Part shown: in pieces, positions 9,290 through 18,306 of the stretch
Position numbering within the stretch: the first letter of the stretch is position 1
How the letters are laid out: every line of letters starts with the position of its first letter
From: JAMXLO01 sp963726125
GTDB lineage: Bacteria > Pseudomonadota > Alphaproteobacteria > Acetobacterales > Acetobacteraceae
Length of the DNA stretch: 64,000 bases
Reading direction: 5' to 3'
Assembly: GCA_963726125.1 (NCBI GenBank)
Contig: CAVSBG010000005.1
Coordinates: 744,001 to 808,000, forward strand
Position numbers and translations under genes: made by a program
Notes under the pieces: generated by a model
Told to the model about the DNA's origin: nothing
What the model saw: only the letters and a program-made list of their open reading frames with translations
The model's database searches: none

Positions 9290-11851
9290 CTAATCCCGCG
9301 CGACCCTGAAGCCGTTCGCCAGATAGCGCACCGGAGCGTCGTAATTGCCTCGCGACGTCGGCGCCATGTCATCCGGGCCGGCACGGAACGATCCACCACG
9401 CAGCACGCGCTTCATGCAGCCCGGCGACTGCCGTGCCGAACCGTCGCCGGGGGCATTGCTGTAATTGGGGAACCAGCAATCCTGCATCCATTGGTCCACC
9501 CCGCCGAGCATGTCGTACAGGCCGAACGGATTGGGCTGGTAGCCGCCGGCTGGCAGCGGTGCGCGCGGATCCTGCGTGCCGCCGCACCCCATGCAGTTGG
9601 CCAACGCCGTCCCCGGATGGTCGCCCCACCAATAACGCGTGGTCGTGCCGGCGCGTGCCGCATATTCCCACTCAGCCTCACTCGGTAGCCGATAGGCGTG
9701 GCCTGACCGGCGCGACAACCAGACGATGAAGGTCTGGGTGTCATCCCAGCTGACGTTGTGGATCGGCGTGTCGTCCTGTGCGACCGCCATGCGGGGAGGC
9801 GGGCCGCAACCGCCATCGGTTCGGCAGGCATTCCACTCCCCCACCGTCACCGGATTTTGGCTTAGCGCAAAAGCCCGCAGCGTCACTTTGTGCATTGGCA
9901 GCGCACTGGGGTCTTTCGCTCCCTGGCCCATCATGAGCGTGCCCGCCGGAATGCGGACCATGGTAATGCAGGTGTCGCAGTCCCGGAAATAGCGTTCGTC
10001 CGTGGTGCTCGGCCGCACGGCGGCAGGAGCGGTCGCAACCGGCGGAATGATCATGGCGAGATCCCGCCGAGGCGGCGCTGCCAGTTCCGGTGCGATCGGC
10101 TGCAGCGCTGCCATCTTCTCCTCGGCCTTCGGCTTTTCAGCCACGGGCGGTGGCGCGGCAGGCGGTGGCGGCGCGGCAGGCGTCATGGCGACCGGCGCCG
10201 CCTGTTTCGGCGGGCTCGAGGGCGCCGCCACGGGCGCAGGCTGGGCAGCCGCAACCTGTGGCGTCTTCGGTGCCTGCTGCGCCAGCAATTCATCGCGGCG
10301 ACGCTGCGCCGCCGCGGCCAGATAGGAATTTGGATAAAGACGCAGGAACATATCCACGTCTTCCACGCGCCCGCTCTCCCGCAACCGCTCCCATAGCGCG
10401 GCTTCCGCCATCTGGGCTGCCGCCTCCGCGGGATCCATGACGTCAATGTCGAGCGCGCCCGCCACCCTGCCGCCTCGCCCATCATCGACCAGGTATTCGA
10501 ACGTGCCAGCAGGTCCGCTGAAACCGGGCTCCGGAACATAAGCCAATGCCGGCAACTGCTCCGGCTGCAGGCGATCGCCGACGTGCATCGTGGTAACGCC
10601 GAAGCGGATCAGGCCACGTGGCAGCCCTTGAACACTCACCGTCAGCTTGTCGCCGTCGGGATCGGTCGGCGTCGCAATGCCGAGGGCACCTGTATAGATC
10701 CTCAGCCGCCGCCTTGCCTCAACGACAGGCGGCCGGTTGGACGCGATGATACTGATCGCCAGGCTGCCAAGGACGCTGCCGCCGCGGCCATCCTCGACCA
10801 GAATGTCGAATGTCCCGACATCGCCCAGGGCGCTGCCGACCGGCTTGTAGGTCGCCGTTGCCAGCTTCTCGGCGCCGTAAATGGCACCAGGCGCAACCGG
10901 CTTGCCGTCAATCCGGATCTCGCCCGAGCGCGGCAGCCCGGCGACGCGTATGGTCAGCGCGTCCTTGTCCGGATCGCTCGGCGGCGGTATCGGCAACAGG
11001 GTCGGCCCGGCGTTGTCCCGCACTTCCAGCGGCGGGATGGCACCGATCTGCGGCGGCCTGTTGGGCGCGCGTGGATTGAAATAGAACGGCTCCGCACCGA
11101 GTGAACTGAAGACGTAGGGCTCCTGCTGGTTGTTGGTCGCCGCCAGCACGCCGTCCCGCACGCTGCGGAAGAACAGACTGAGCTCAAGACCGGGCGTCTG
11201 CAGGTTCTTGAGCAGGGCCGCGGCAAACGGGCTGTGGCCGCCACTGCCGTCCTCGGCTGTCTGGTCCGCCTTGGTGGCCATCGCCACCAGCGTGTTCCGA
11301 GGCACGGCGTCGACCCGCGCCAGCCCCGCTGCGGCTGGACCCCGGCTGGGGGCCGTGATGCCCCGCGACAGCCGGTCGACAAACGGATTGTTGCGACAGG
11401 CATCCAGCAGGATGATGCTCAGCCGCTTGGCCTGTGACGCTTCGTCCAGAAAAAGCTCCAGCGGCAGCGCCTCATAGACCAGATCGCGTTCGCGCTCGAG
11501 CAGCGCGTCGGCAGGCAGCAGGTAGTTTTCGCGCCCCACCTGCACGCCATGACCCGCGTAGTAGATCACGGCCACATCCGCTTGCGCTGCCTTGATACCG
11601 AATTCCCGCAGCGACCGGGTCAGGTCGCGGAAATCAGGGTCGTAGACTTCCTCGACTTCGAAGTTCAGGTGCCGCAGCGCATCACCGATCGCACGCGCGT
11701 CGTTGACGGGATTGGGCAGCCGGGGGGCGTTCTTGTACGCGCCGATACCGATCACGAAAGCGACACGCCGTTCCGCTACCGACGATGGCTGCGCGAGCGC
11801 CTGCATCATCGGGACGACTACGAGGATCAGCAGAATCAAGAGTCGCTTCAC
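9290..11851 (-). CDS. Exported caspase-like (C14) - cadherin-like - SUMF1 fusion protein
   Basis: An 853-residue multidomain protein. After a signal peptide (KRLLILLILVVVPMMQALA) comes a C14 caspase-like domain with catalytic His near residue 101 (YYAGHG) and Cys near 153 (LLDACRNNPF). Two cadherin-like beta domains follow, each with a DPDxDxLT motif and the ending VEDGRGG or VDDGRGG. Then come a Pro/Ala linker and a C-terminal formylglycine-generating-enzyme-like (SUMF1) domain with MVRIPAGTLMMG, YRLPSEAEWEYAARAG and RVLRGGSF; the latter fold often binds ligands rather than acting as an enzyme. I chose GTG 11851 (GGAGG upstream, signal peptide at the start) over TTG 11899, which would lie almost on the AT-rich promoter-like patch. 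Substrate and trigger are unknown. Confidence 0.88.
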   Translation of the reverse strand: MKRLLILLILVVVPMMQALAQPSSVAERRVAFVIGIGAYKNAPRLPNPVNDARAIGDALRHLNFEVEEVYDPDFRDLTRSLREFGIKAAQADVAVIYYAGHGVQVGRENYLLPADALLERERDLVYEALPLELFLDEASQAKRLSIILLDACRNNPFVDRLSRGITAPSRGPAAAGLARVDAVPRNTLVAMATKADQTAEDGSGGHSPFAAALLKNLQTPGLELSLFFRSVRDGVLAATNNQQEPYVFSSLGAEPFYFNPRAPNRPPQIGAIPPLEVRDNAGPTLLPIPPPSDPDKDALTIRVAGLPRSGEIRIDGKPVAPGAIYGAEKLATATYKPVGSALGDVGTFDILVEDGRGGSVLGSLAISIIASNRPPVVEARRRLRIYTGALGIATPTDPDGDKLTVSVQGLPRGLIRFGVTTMHVGDRLQPEQLPALAYVPEPGFSGPAGTFEYLVDDGRGGRVAGALDIDVMDPAEAAAQMAEAALWERLRESGRVEDVDMFLRLYPNSYLAAAAQRRRDELLAQQAPKTPQVAAAQPAPVAAPSSPPKQAAPVAMTPAAPPPPAAPPPVAEKPKAEEKMAALQPIAPELAAPPRRDLAMIIPPVATAPAAVRPSTTDERYFRDCDTCITMVRIPAGTLMMGQGAKDPSALPMHKVTLRAFALSQNPVTVGEWNACRTDGGCGPPPRMAVAQDDTPIHNVSWDDTQTFIVWLSRRSGHAYRLPSEAEWEYAARAGTTTRYWWGDHPGTALANCMGCGGTQDPRAPLPAGGYQPNPFGLYDMLGGVDQWMQDCWFPNYSNAPGDGSARQSPGCMKRVLRGGSFRAGPDDMAPTSRGNYDAPVRYLANGFRVARD

Positions 11852-11899
11852 CTGGTCGGCAACCTCCGCATGGCTCGTCCTCACGCCCAGTAAGTTCAA

Positions 11900-11935
11900 T
11901 GCGTTATAATTTTATACGAATTCCAATCGGAGGGG
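11900..11935. promoter_or_regulatory. AT-rich promoter-like patch between caspase-like and TTC38 genes
   Basis: The stretch 11902-11925 contains TTATAATTTTATA and is strikingly AT-rich against its surroundings. On the minus strand it holds TATAAA and TATAAC hexamers with TTGGAA upstream, placed to give a leader of about 50 bases for the caspase-like gene's GTG start. The remainder of the interval to 12116 shows no convincing gene. Confidence 0.4.
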
Positions 11936-12116
11936 AACACGGTCACGTGAGCGTGCGGCTGATCGCAGTGACCCGCCAACCTCACGGGCTGAGCAGCCCC
12001 CGGGTGGCCGAAGTATCCGCCGCTGAGATGTGTCTTGCAGATCCAACCAACCTCCGTGCGCCGAGATGGGCCCAGACCCCGATCCGGCAAGCCCGTGACA
12101 ACCGTTCACCGCCGCC

Positions 12117-13439
12117 TCAGGCGGCGATCGCCTCCGCGCGTCGCAGCAATCCCCGGTTGACCACACTACGCGGCCGTCCCCCCAGCCGCTCGTTTGCCAG
12201 CGCTGACGCAACGTCCCGCATCCCGCCCCGCAGCGCCGCCTCGGTCAGCGTCCAATCCACCACGTCGCGCTGCGCATGGCTGCCGCCGATACGCCAAAGA
12301 TCGAACCGCACCGGCAGCAGCCGCGCCACCGCCGCGTCGTAGGCCCCCCGCCAGAATGCCATCAGCCCCTCGATCAGCTTCACGCCGACATCGCGATACA
12401 ACACCGCCGCCTCGTCGCTGCCTGCCGCGGTCTCGCGCATCGCGGCGAGCCGGCGCTCCACCAGCGCATCCTGCCCGGACCCCAGTTCCGCCATCGCCGC
12501 GTGCATGTCGTGGAACACCAGGCAGCGACCATCGGCATGCCCCTGCCATAGCGCCGCCACCTCGCCCCATCGCCCCGACACATCGCACCCGAGCAGCGCC
12601 AGCCGCCACAGCAGCGCCGGCGCGTTGGTCAGGCTTAGGGCGATCGGCCGCTGGGTCGCGTGGATCGGGCCGTCGTAGATCGCCAGCGCCGCGTCGTTCT
12701 GCCCAAGGTCCAAGTGGAACAGCGCGCGATGCCACCAGATATGCGCCTGGTTGAGATGCTCGGGCGTCGACCAGAACGCCTCGCGCGCCTGCATCCAGCC
12801 CAGGCCATCTTCCGGGCGCCCGGTCATCTCCATCACATGCGACACGGTGTGGTGCGCGAACTGGCTGCTCGGCTCAAGTTCGGCCGCCGCGCGCGACTCA
12901 TCCTCGGCATGCGCGTAATCGCCGGTCTCCTCCAGGCCGAAGCCGTGATAGGCCAGCATGGCGCCGTAGCCCGGCAGGTCCTTCGGCCACAGCGGCAACG
13001 CCCGCGCGGTGCGGTCGCGCATCCAGCGCACGCGTCCCTGATACAGGTCCAGGAACAGCGCCACCGGCTGCGCCATGAAGTCCAGCGGATACTGCATCAA
13101 ATGCCGATCGAGGATCAGCACGGCGGCGCTTAGCTCTCCCTCTGCCGCCTGTTGCAGCGCTGCCAGATGCCCGCGTTCGCGCTGGTTCATCGGCAATGTG
13201 GACGCAGTGGCGATCAACACATCGATCCGCCCGGCCAGCACCGGATCGCGCGCCAGGATGAACAGCCAGGCCTTCGCCAGATGCGCCATGACGAAATCAG
13301 GCGCGGCGTCGCGTGCTGCGTCCAACAGCGCGACAGCATCGCCGCAGGAGAGGTTGAACGCGCGCAACGCCCGATCATACAGCGAGGCCGCTTCGGCACT
13401 CGCGCCGGTCACGCTCAGCCCTTGCGCGTCCTTGATCAT
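12117..13439 (-). CDS. TTC38-like tetratricopeptide repeat protein
   Basis: A 440-residue soluble helical protein. ATG 13439 has GGGAGGG six bases upstream. Repeated helix pairs include SLYDRALRAF, HLAKAWLFIL, RGHLAALQQAAEGE and AHHTVSHVMEMTGRPEDG, and LNQAHIWWHRALFHLDLG matches the conserved core of the TTC38 family. There is no signal peptide. Eukaryotic TTC38 and bacterial homologues have no assigned activity; scaffolding is the usual guess. It is divergent from the VOC gene. Confidence 0.8.
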   Translation of the reverse strand: MIKDAQGLSVTGASAEAASLYDRALRAFNLSCGDAVALLDAARDAAPDFVMAHLAKAWLFILARDPVLAGRIDVLIATASTLPMNQRERGHLAALQQAAEGELSAAVLILDRHLMQYPLDFMAQPVALFLDLYQGRVRWMRDRTARALPLWPKDLPGYGAMLAYHGFGLEETGDYAHAEDESRAAAELEPSSQFAHHTVSHVMEMTGRPEDGLGWMQAREAFWSTPEHLNQAHIWWHRALFHLDLGQNDAALAIYDGPIHATQRPIALSLTNAPALLWRLALLGCDVSGRWGEVAALWQGHADGRCLVFHDMHAAMAELGSGQDALVERRLAAMRETAAGSDEAAVLYRDVGVKLIEGLMAFWRGAYDAAVARLLPVRFDLWRIGGSHAQRDVVDWTLTEAALRGGMRDVASALANERLGGRPRSVVNRGLLRRAEAIAA

Positions 13440-13538
13440 CGCACGCCCTCCCTGCGACCAAGCGTGGCCGCATTGCCGCGACGGTGCAACACGCGCGGTA
13501 TCGGCCTATCCTGGCTGCAATCATGGGAGGACTCCAGG

Positions 13539-14462
13539 ATGCTGCCGACGCCCGGCTTCCATCATCTGCATCTGAATTCGGTCGATCCCGAAGCGGCGAT
13601 CGACTGGTACGTCCGGCAATTCCCAAGCTGCACGAAGGGCGAATGGGCCGGCTATCCCGCGCTGTTGTCGCCCAACAACGTCATGGTGCTGTTCACCAAA
13701 GTGGACACACCGCCGCGCTCGGAACCGCAGAGTGCGATATGGCATTTCGGTTGGCACGTCACCGACGTACGCGCCAGCCTTGCGACCTACCAGGCCCGGG
13801 ATGAAGTCCAGCTCCTGCCGCTCTACACCACTGATGAGGGCGGCTCCGTCCTGGTCAGCAGCGATACCTGGCCGAGTGTCGGCAATGTTCTCGGGCTGAC
13901 CCGCGAACAGATCGCCGAGGCACGTGCCAGCAACGTGCAGCCCAAGGGTGGCGGCGGCTTCGCCTATACGGCCGGGCCAGACAACGCGCTGGTCGAATAT
14001 GCCGGCAACTATCCGGCCGAACGCTTCAACCACGTGCACCTCTGGCAGGAAGAGCCCCTGTGCGCGTTGCTCTGGTACCAGAAGCACCTTAACGCCCCGG
14101 TCCGCGCTGGCTTCAGCGGACCGGCGCCGAACCAGGGCAACTGCAAGGTGGCACGAGGCGCGGACCGCACCTGGCCGGCGCTCGATCGGGAGGGCATGTT
14201 CCGCACCCCACGTGCAGGCGTCGAATTCGGCGACGTGGTGCTGACTTGGTACGCCAATCAGGGCGATACCCCGCTGGCCAGTCCCCGGGGCCAGTTGCAG
14301 GACCACATCGCGCTGAGCGTCGGTGATCTGGATGCCTGGCTGGCGAAACTACACGGTGAAGGCGTGACATTGCTCGAGCCGCCGTATCGGCTCGGCGACA
14401 CGCGCGCGGTCATGATCGAAGGGCCGAGCAAGGAAGCACTGGAGCTTGTGGAGGCACGCTGA
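13539..14462 (+). CDS. Two-domain VOC (glyoxalase/dioxygenase superfamily) protein
   Basis: A 307-residue protein with GGGAGG eight bases before ATG 13539. Two VOC modules are visible: the first starts FHHLHLNSVDPEAAIDWYVRQF and includes WHFGWHVTDV and ALVEYAG; the second starts FNHVHLWQEEPLCALLWYQKHL and includes DHIALSVGDLDAWLAKL with a closing Glu in EALELVEAR. His and Glu ligands for a divalent metal are therefore present. Members include extradiol dioxygenases, glyoxalases and fosfomycin-resistance proteins; the substrate cannot be read here. Confidence 0.8.
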   Translation: MLPTPGFHHLHLNSVDPEAAIDWYVRQFPSCTKGEWAGYPALLSPNNVMVLFTKVDTPPRSEPQSAIWHFGWHVTDVRASLATYQARDEVQLLPLYTTDEGGSVLVSSDTWPSVGNVLGLTREQIAEARASNVQPKGGGGFAYTAGPDNALVEYAGNYPAERFNHVHLWQEEPLCALLWYQKHLNAPVRAGFSGPAPNQGNCKVARGADRTWPALDREGMFRTPRAGVEFGDVVLTWYANQGDTPLASPRGQLQDHIALSVGDLDAWLAKLHGEGVTLLEPPYRLGDTRAVMIEGPSKEALELVEAR

Positions 14463-14647
14463 GTGGGCGGGCCGGGCCATTCCGCTCACACATATCCCCA
14501 TATACGGAGCCAGCGTCGCAGACCGGCCGATGCAGAACGACATGTCGGGCAGGCGGCAGGCGAGACTGAAATCCGGCCTGTCGTCCTGAGCAGACGGTGC
14601 GTGCGTGACGCCGCAGGCGCTGCTCGCATTCAGGAAAGGACAACAAG

Positions 14648-14971
14648 ATGGCAAGTTCTCTCAAATCGGCGGCCTTGGTTGTGCGCAGGCCGTCAATCGC
14701 GGTCATCGCGATGGCATTGCTGACGGGCCTTGATGGCACCGCCTGGGCTCGCGTCAGCGGACCGGCGCTCATCGATGTACAGGCGTCGATGCCCGGCCAA
14801 TCATTCCTCACGTCGAGAGGACCGGCCTTCATCACCGGAAATCTCGGCTCATTCCAAACCACCACGATCCCAGGCAGCGGGGGTGAGGGCTTCCTCATGA
14901 ACAACGGCAACGGCACCAGTACCCTGCTCACGCCGGGCGGCATCCCGCAGACGGTCGCGACGCCAAGATGA
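14648..14971 (+). CDS. Small exported hypothetical protein
   Basis: A 107-residue protein preceded by AGGAAAGGAC. A long n-region with basic residues and a hydrophobic core end in a likely cleavage site AWA before RVSGP. The mature part is Gly/Ser/Thr-rich (TTTIPGSGGEGFLMNNGNGT) and lacks cysteines. No domain is recognised. A strong hairpin follows, so it is probably a monocistronic gene. Confidence 0.65.
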   Translation: MASSLKSAALVVRRPSIAVIAMALLTGLDGTAWARVSGPALIDVQASMPGQSFLTSRGPAFITGNLGSFQTTTIPGSGGEGFLMNNGNGTSTLLTPGGIPQTVATPR

Positions 14972-14980
14972 TGCAAATAG

Positions 14981-15038
14981 AGCAGCGGGACGCATCGCGG
15001 GCACATGCCCTTTGCGTCCCCTGCTGCATCATTCTTTC
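14981..15038 (+). terminator. Hairpin terminator after the small exported protein
   Basis: GCAGCGGGACGCA (14982-14994) pairs with TGCGTCCCCTGCTGC (15013-15027), with a two-base bulge, and is followed by ATCATTCTTTCC. Stem strength and the T-rich tail suit a Rho-independent terminator. The rest of the interval to the oleate-hydratase-family gene at 15179 shows no gene. Confidence 0.6.
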
Positions 15039-15178
15039 CGACTGCGGCACCCTCTTCTGCGCATTATGCGGTTGCATTCTTCATCGGGCATAGTGACTTG
15101 GCGTCTCTCACAGACGGCGATGGACAGGGTCGCCGTTAGATTGTCCACCAGCCCCAGGCCGCGCACGAGCCTCTCCTC

Positions 15179-16765
15179 CTAGGTCTTCGTCAGACGCAGA
15201 AACACTTTCGTGGCGGCCCACACGCCCTTCAGATCGAACTGGCCCTGGTAGACATCCGGAGGGGCGGGACCGCGCTTGAGCAGACGATAAATCGCTTCCC
15301 AAGCCGTGCGCGTGGAGTATTCAAACGTGAACGCGATGTCGCGTTCAAGCTCGACGTACTGACCCAGGAAGCCCAGATTGGTTACGCCCTCCGGAACCAC
15401 GGGCGGCCTGTCGCCATGCTTGCGGCGCAGCCAGATGTTGTTGACGTAGGGCATGTTGCAGGGAATGCAGATCGACGTGCGTACGATCTCTTCCGTTTTC
15501 GGCTCGCCTTTCTTCAGACCGAGATGTTGCAGCGCTTCCCTCAATATCTCCTCACCTGTGCATTGATACATGGGCTTTGAATAGAGGTTGCCTGCTTTTT
15601 CGGGAAAGAGCCCATAGCCCCACCAGACAAATGTACCGGGTGGCTGACTGAGAACTTCGGGCTGCTCGAAGATCGACAGCGAGATCACCCAGTTCGAATC
15701 TTTCAAAGTCAGGAGCCCGCCGCTTCCCGGGCCGCTGTGGGTCAGGTTGGTGATCTCATCAAGGAACTCCGAGCCGGTCGTGGTCACGGTGAACGTTACC
15801 CAGCGCGAATCGGCGATCCGGTCGTCGCCAAAGAATGCATCCGGATTGCCGAAGCCTTTGTGTTCCCCGGCCAACTTCTTCCACAGCGCCCATGACCGCC
15901 CGGGGTTAGGCGGCGGCCCCGGCGGCTCATCCATCGTTCCGGCCGAGATATCGGCCGCTTGCGAGCCGGTGGTCACGAACACGACGTCGTTTGAGGCGAC
16001 GTCGATCGACATCGAAGCACCCCCACGTTCGTATTCAAGTCGATTGACGGTCATGCGGCCAGGTGATTCGGTGAACTCGATGTCGCTGACGAAGGCGCCC
16101 TTCAAAAAGTTCACCTGCTGACTTTCAAGCCAGGCGACCAGCGGTTCGACGAAGGCTTCATGCTGGTTGAATTGCGAGCGCAGAACATTTGCCATGGTCG
16201 ACAGGTCGGGAAACAAATAGACGAAGCGGTTCAGGTAGCGCCGGAACTCGATGATGGTGTGCTGTGGTAGCGAACCCATCAGCGTCGACCAGAGCAACCA
16301 GAATTCCGTTTCGAAGAACCTTGGGGAAAACCAGTCTTTAATGAGCTGACCGTCCAACGACGCTTCGCGGGCGAGCGAAAGTTTCGCGAGACTGAGGCCG
16401 TCGCCAAGGTTCAGTCCATACCGCTGGTCATGCATGCGGCGGAGGTTCTGATCGACAATATGGGTTTGGTCGACAAACGGGTGTTCTTTATTGAAAGTGA
16501 GGAATTGCTCCGCAACATTGATATTGGAGTAACCTTGAGTGGGGATCTTACCGAGCAGATCCAAAGCGCAGCGGAACTCCTTATCGAAGATCGAGCCAGG
16601 CAGGTTGTAACCGCTTTTCGCATCGCCAGTTAAAAAGAACCCGCCGCCAAGCTTCTCGTCTGCCTCGTAAATTGTAATGTCCGGACCGGACATGTCAGCG
16701 TTCCGGATGAGTAACGCCGCCGCTGCCAAGCCCCCGAATCCGCCGCCGACAATATGCGCCTTCAT
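15179..16765 (-). CDS. Oleate hydratase family (MCRA) FAD protein
   Basis: A 528-residue flavoprotein. ATG 16765 has GGGAGGGG six bases upstream. It shows the FAD-binding GGGFGGLAAA and the acidic end of the second strand in ITIYEADEKLGGG; PGSIFDKEFRCALDLL fits the region that carries the catalytic acid in fatty-acid double-bond hydratases. Further family motifs are FWLLWSTLMG and RTSICIPCNMPYV. OhyA enzymes hydrate unsaturated fatty acids to 10-hydroxy fatty acids. Base composition is lower than in the neighbours (43% GC in 16441-16500 against 65% in 17461-17520), suggesting acquisition by transfer. Confidence 0.85.
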   Translation of the reverse strand: MKAHIVGGGFGGLAAAALLIRNADMSGPDITIYEADEKLGGGFFLTGDAKSGYNLPGSIFDKEFRCALDLLGKIPTQGYSNINVAEQFLTFNKEHPFVDQTHIVDQNLRRMHDQRYGLNLGDGLSLAKLSLAREASLDGQLIKDWFSPRFFETEFWLLWSTLMGSLPQHTIIEFRRYLNRFVYLFPDLSTMANVLRSQFNQHEAFVEPLVAWLESQQVNFLKGAFVSDIEFTESPGRMTVNRLEYERGGASMSIDVASNDVVFVTTGSQAADISAGTMDEPPGPPPNPGRSWALWKKLAGEHKGFGNPDAFFGDDRIADSRWVTFTVTTTGSEFLDEITNLTHSGPGSGGLLTLKDSNWVISLSIFEQPEVLSQPPGTFVWWGYGLFPEKAGNLYSKPMYQCTGEEILREALQHLGLKKGEPKTEEIVRTSICIPCNMPYVNNIWLRRKHGDRPPVVPEGVTNLGFLGQYVELERDIAFTFEYSTRTAWEAIYRLLKRGPAPPDVYQGQFDLKGVWAATKVFLRLTKT

Positions 16766-16982
16766 TTGTCCCCTCCCAGAAACTCCGGGTTCGGAGCTTC
16801 TCCCGACCCGCGGCTGCCCCGGCAAGCTGCGAGGGCCGGCGCAAACATCGCGTCGGCCGAAACCGACGCCGCTGGCTGTTATCGCGCTGCCGTGGACGTT
16901 ATGCCAACGGCCGCGCGCAATCGCGCAACAGAACAATAAACTCGACAGCAATTGGGATTGGTTGCAAAATCGAGCCCCGCCC

Positions 16983-18011
16983 CTACCGGACGCGGCTCAC
17001 CGTGTAATCCGCGACATCCATCAACGCGCGGCGCAGCGCATTATCGGGGAACACCCCCAGCGCCGTCTTCGCCGCCGCGGCAAATCCGTGCGCCCGTTCC
17101 AACGTGGCCCTGATCGCACCGCACCGCTCCATCAGTGCCAACGCGCGATCGAGGTCGGCCGCGCTCTGCTCACTCGCCTCGATCGTGCGCCGCCAGAAAT
17201 CCCGATCCGCCGCGCTCCCGGCCTGATAGGCCACCAGCACGGGAAGCGTGATCTTGCCCTCGCGGAAATCATCGCCGACGGTCTTGCCCAGCACCGCCTG
17301 GTCCGCGGCGTAGTCCAGCGCGTCGTCCACCAGCTGGAATGCGACACCCAGGTTCATGCCGTACGCTGCCAGCGCCGCGGCCTCACCCGCGGGGCGCTCC
17401 GCCACCACCGCTCCCACCTCGCAGGCCGCCGAGAACAGCGCCGCGGTCTTGCCCCGGACCACCTCCAGGTACCGCTCCTCCGACGTGGACAGGTCGTTCT
17501 GCGTGACCAGCTGCAGCACCTCGCCCTCGGCGATCGTCGCCGCGGCGCGCGACAGGATCGCCAGCACCACCAGCGAACCATCCTCCACCATCAACTGGAA
17601 CGCCCGGGCAAACAGGAAGTCCCCCACCAGGACCGAGGCCTGGTTGCCGAACACCGCATTGGCCGAGGCCAGGCCACGCCGCAGCACGCTCTCGTCCACC
17701 ACGTCGTCGTGCAGCAGTGTCGCGGTGTGGATGAACTCGACGCACGCGGCGAGCTTCACGTGCCGCTCGCCGGTGTAGCCGCACAGCCGTGCCGCGGCCA
17801 GCGTCAGCAGCGGCCGCAGCCGCTTGCCGCCGGCCGCGACGATATGCGCCGCAAGCTGCGGGATCAGCGTCACCGGGCTGTCCATGCGCGCCACAATGGT
17901 CCGGTTGCAGGCCGCCAGATCGGCCTCCAGCAGCGTGACCAGCGCGCTCAGCGCGTCCGGCCGCTCGTCAGGCGTCGGACTGGCCAGGGACGGACTGATC
18001 GCAACGCCCAA
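16983..18011 (-). CDS. ispB: Octaprenyl (long-chain polyprenyl) diphosphate synthase
   Basis: A class I trans-prenyltransferase of about 342 aa that builds the side chain of ubiquinone. It has GGKRLRP, the first Asp-rich motif DDVVDESVLRRG, GDFLFARAFQLM, the GKTAALFSAAC region and the second Asp-rich motif DDALDY. FIHTATLLHDDVVDES and EGEVLQL match IspB closely. The start is uncertain: TTG 18011 has AGGAG five bases after it upstream, while ATG 18053 has no ribosome site. It is divergent from the DUF2007 gene with about 80 bases between. Confidence 0.92.
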   Translation of the reverse strand: MGVAISPSLASPTPDERPDALSALVTLLEADLAACNRTIVARMDSPVTLIPQLAAHIVAAGGKRLRPLLTLAAARLCGYTGERHVKLAACVEFIHTATLLHDDVVDESVLRRGLASANAVFGNQASVLVGDFLFARAFQLMVEDGSLVVLAILSRAAATIAEGEVLQLVTQNDLSTSEERYLEVVRGKTAALFSAACEVGAVVAERPAGEAAALAAYGMNLGVAFQLVDDALDYAADQAVLGKTVGDDFREGKITLPVLVAYQAGSAADRDFWRRTIEASEQSAADLDRALALMERCGAIRATLERAHGFAAAAKTALGVFPDNALRRALMDVADYTVSRVR

Positions 18012-18093
18012 TATGGTCTCCTGGCTTGCATGTCTGGTGGACACGGGCACCATATCGGCGCGCTGGATGGTCAAGCAAGGGCGCGAGGAGATC

Positions 18094-18306
18094 ATGGCGG
18101 TGCGCGTCCTGCTGACCTCGAACGATCCGGTGCGGCTGTCGTTCCTAACCGCGCTGCTGGCGGACGCAGGCGTCACCGCGGTGGTCCTGGACGCCCACGC
18201 CAGCGCGATCGAGGGCAGCATCGGCGCCATCCCCCGCCGCCTCATGGTGGCCGCCGACGACGAGTGGCTGGCGCGCAAGGTCCTGCGGGAAGCCGGCGAA
18301 CTGTGA
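18094..18306 (+). CDS. DUF2007 small protein
   Basis: A 70-residue protein: MAVRVLLTSNDPVRLSFLTA, then the DUF2007 core LLADAGVTAVVLDAHAS and PRRLMVAADDEWLARKVLREAG. GAGGAG lies close upstream of ATG 18094. The family resembles a PII-like ferredoxin-fold signal-transduction domain and is often encoded divergently from ispB in alphaproteobacteria. The stop overlaps the next gene's GTG (GTGA). Confidence 0.85.
   Translation: MAVRVLLTSNDPVRLSFLTALLADAGVTAVVLDAHASAIEGSIGAIPRRLMVAADDEWLARKVLREAGEL

Noticed and set aside
8756..9688. A 310-residue plus-strand ORF covering the second DUF4399 gene and beyond
   Set aside because: After 9173 it runs out of the family frame and into antisense of the caspase-like gene; the true gene ends at 9278 after a frameshift.
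11896..12090. A 64-residue minus-strand ORF between the caspase-like and TTC38 genes
   Set aside because: It lacks a ribosome site and family features, and crosses the promoter-like patch.
16677..18302. An extended plus-strand frame running into the membrane protein gene
   Set aside because: It is antisense to ispB and the oleate-hydratase-family gene; the membrane protein starts at 18303.
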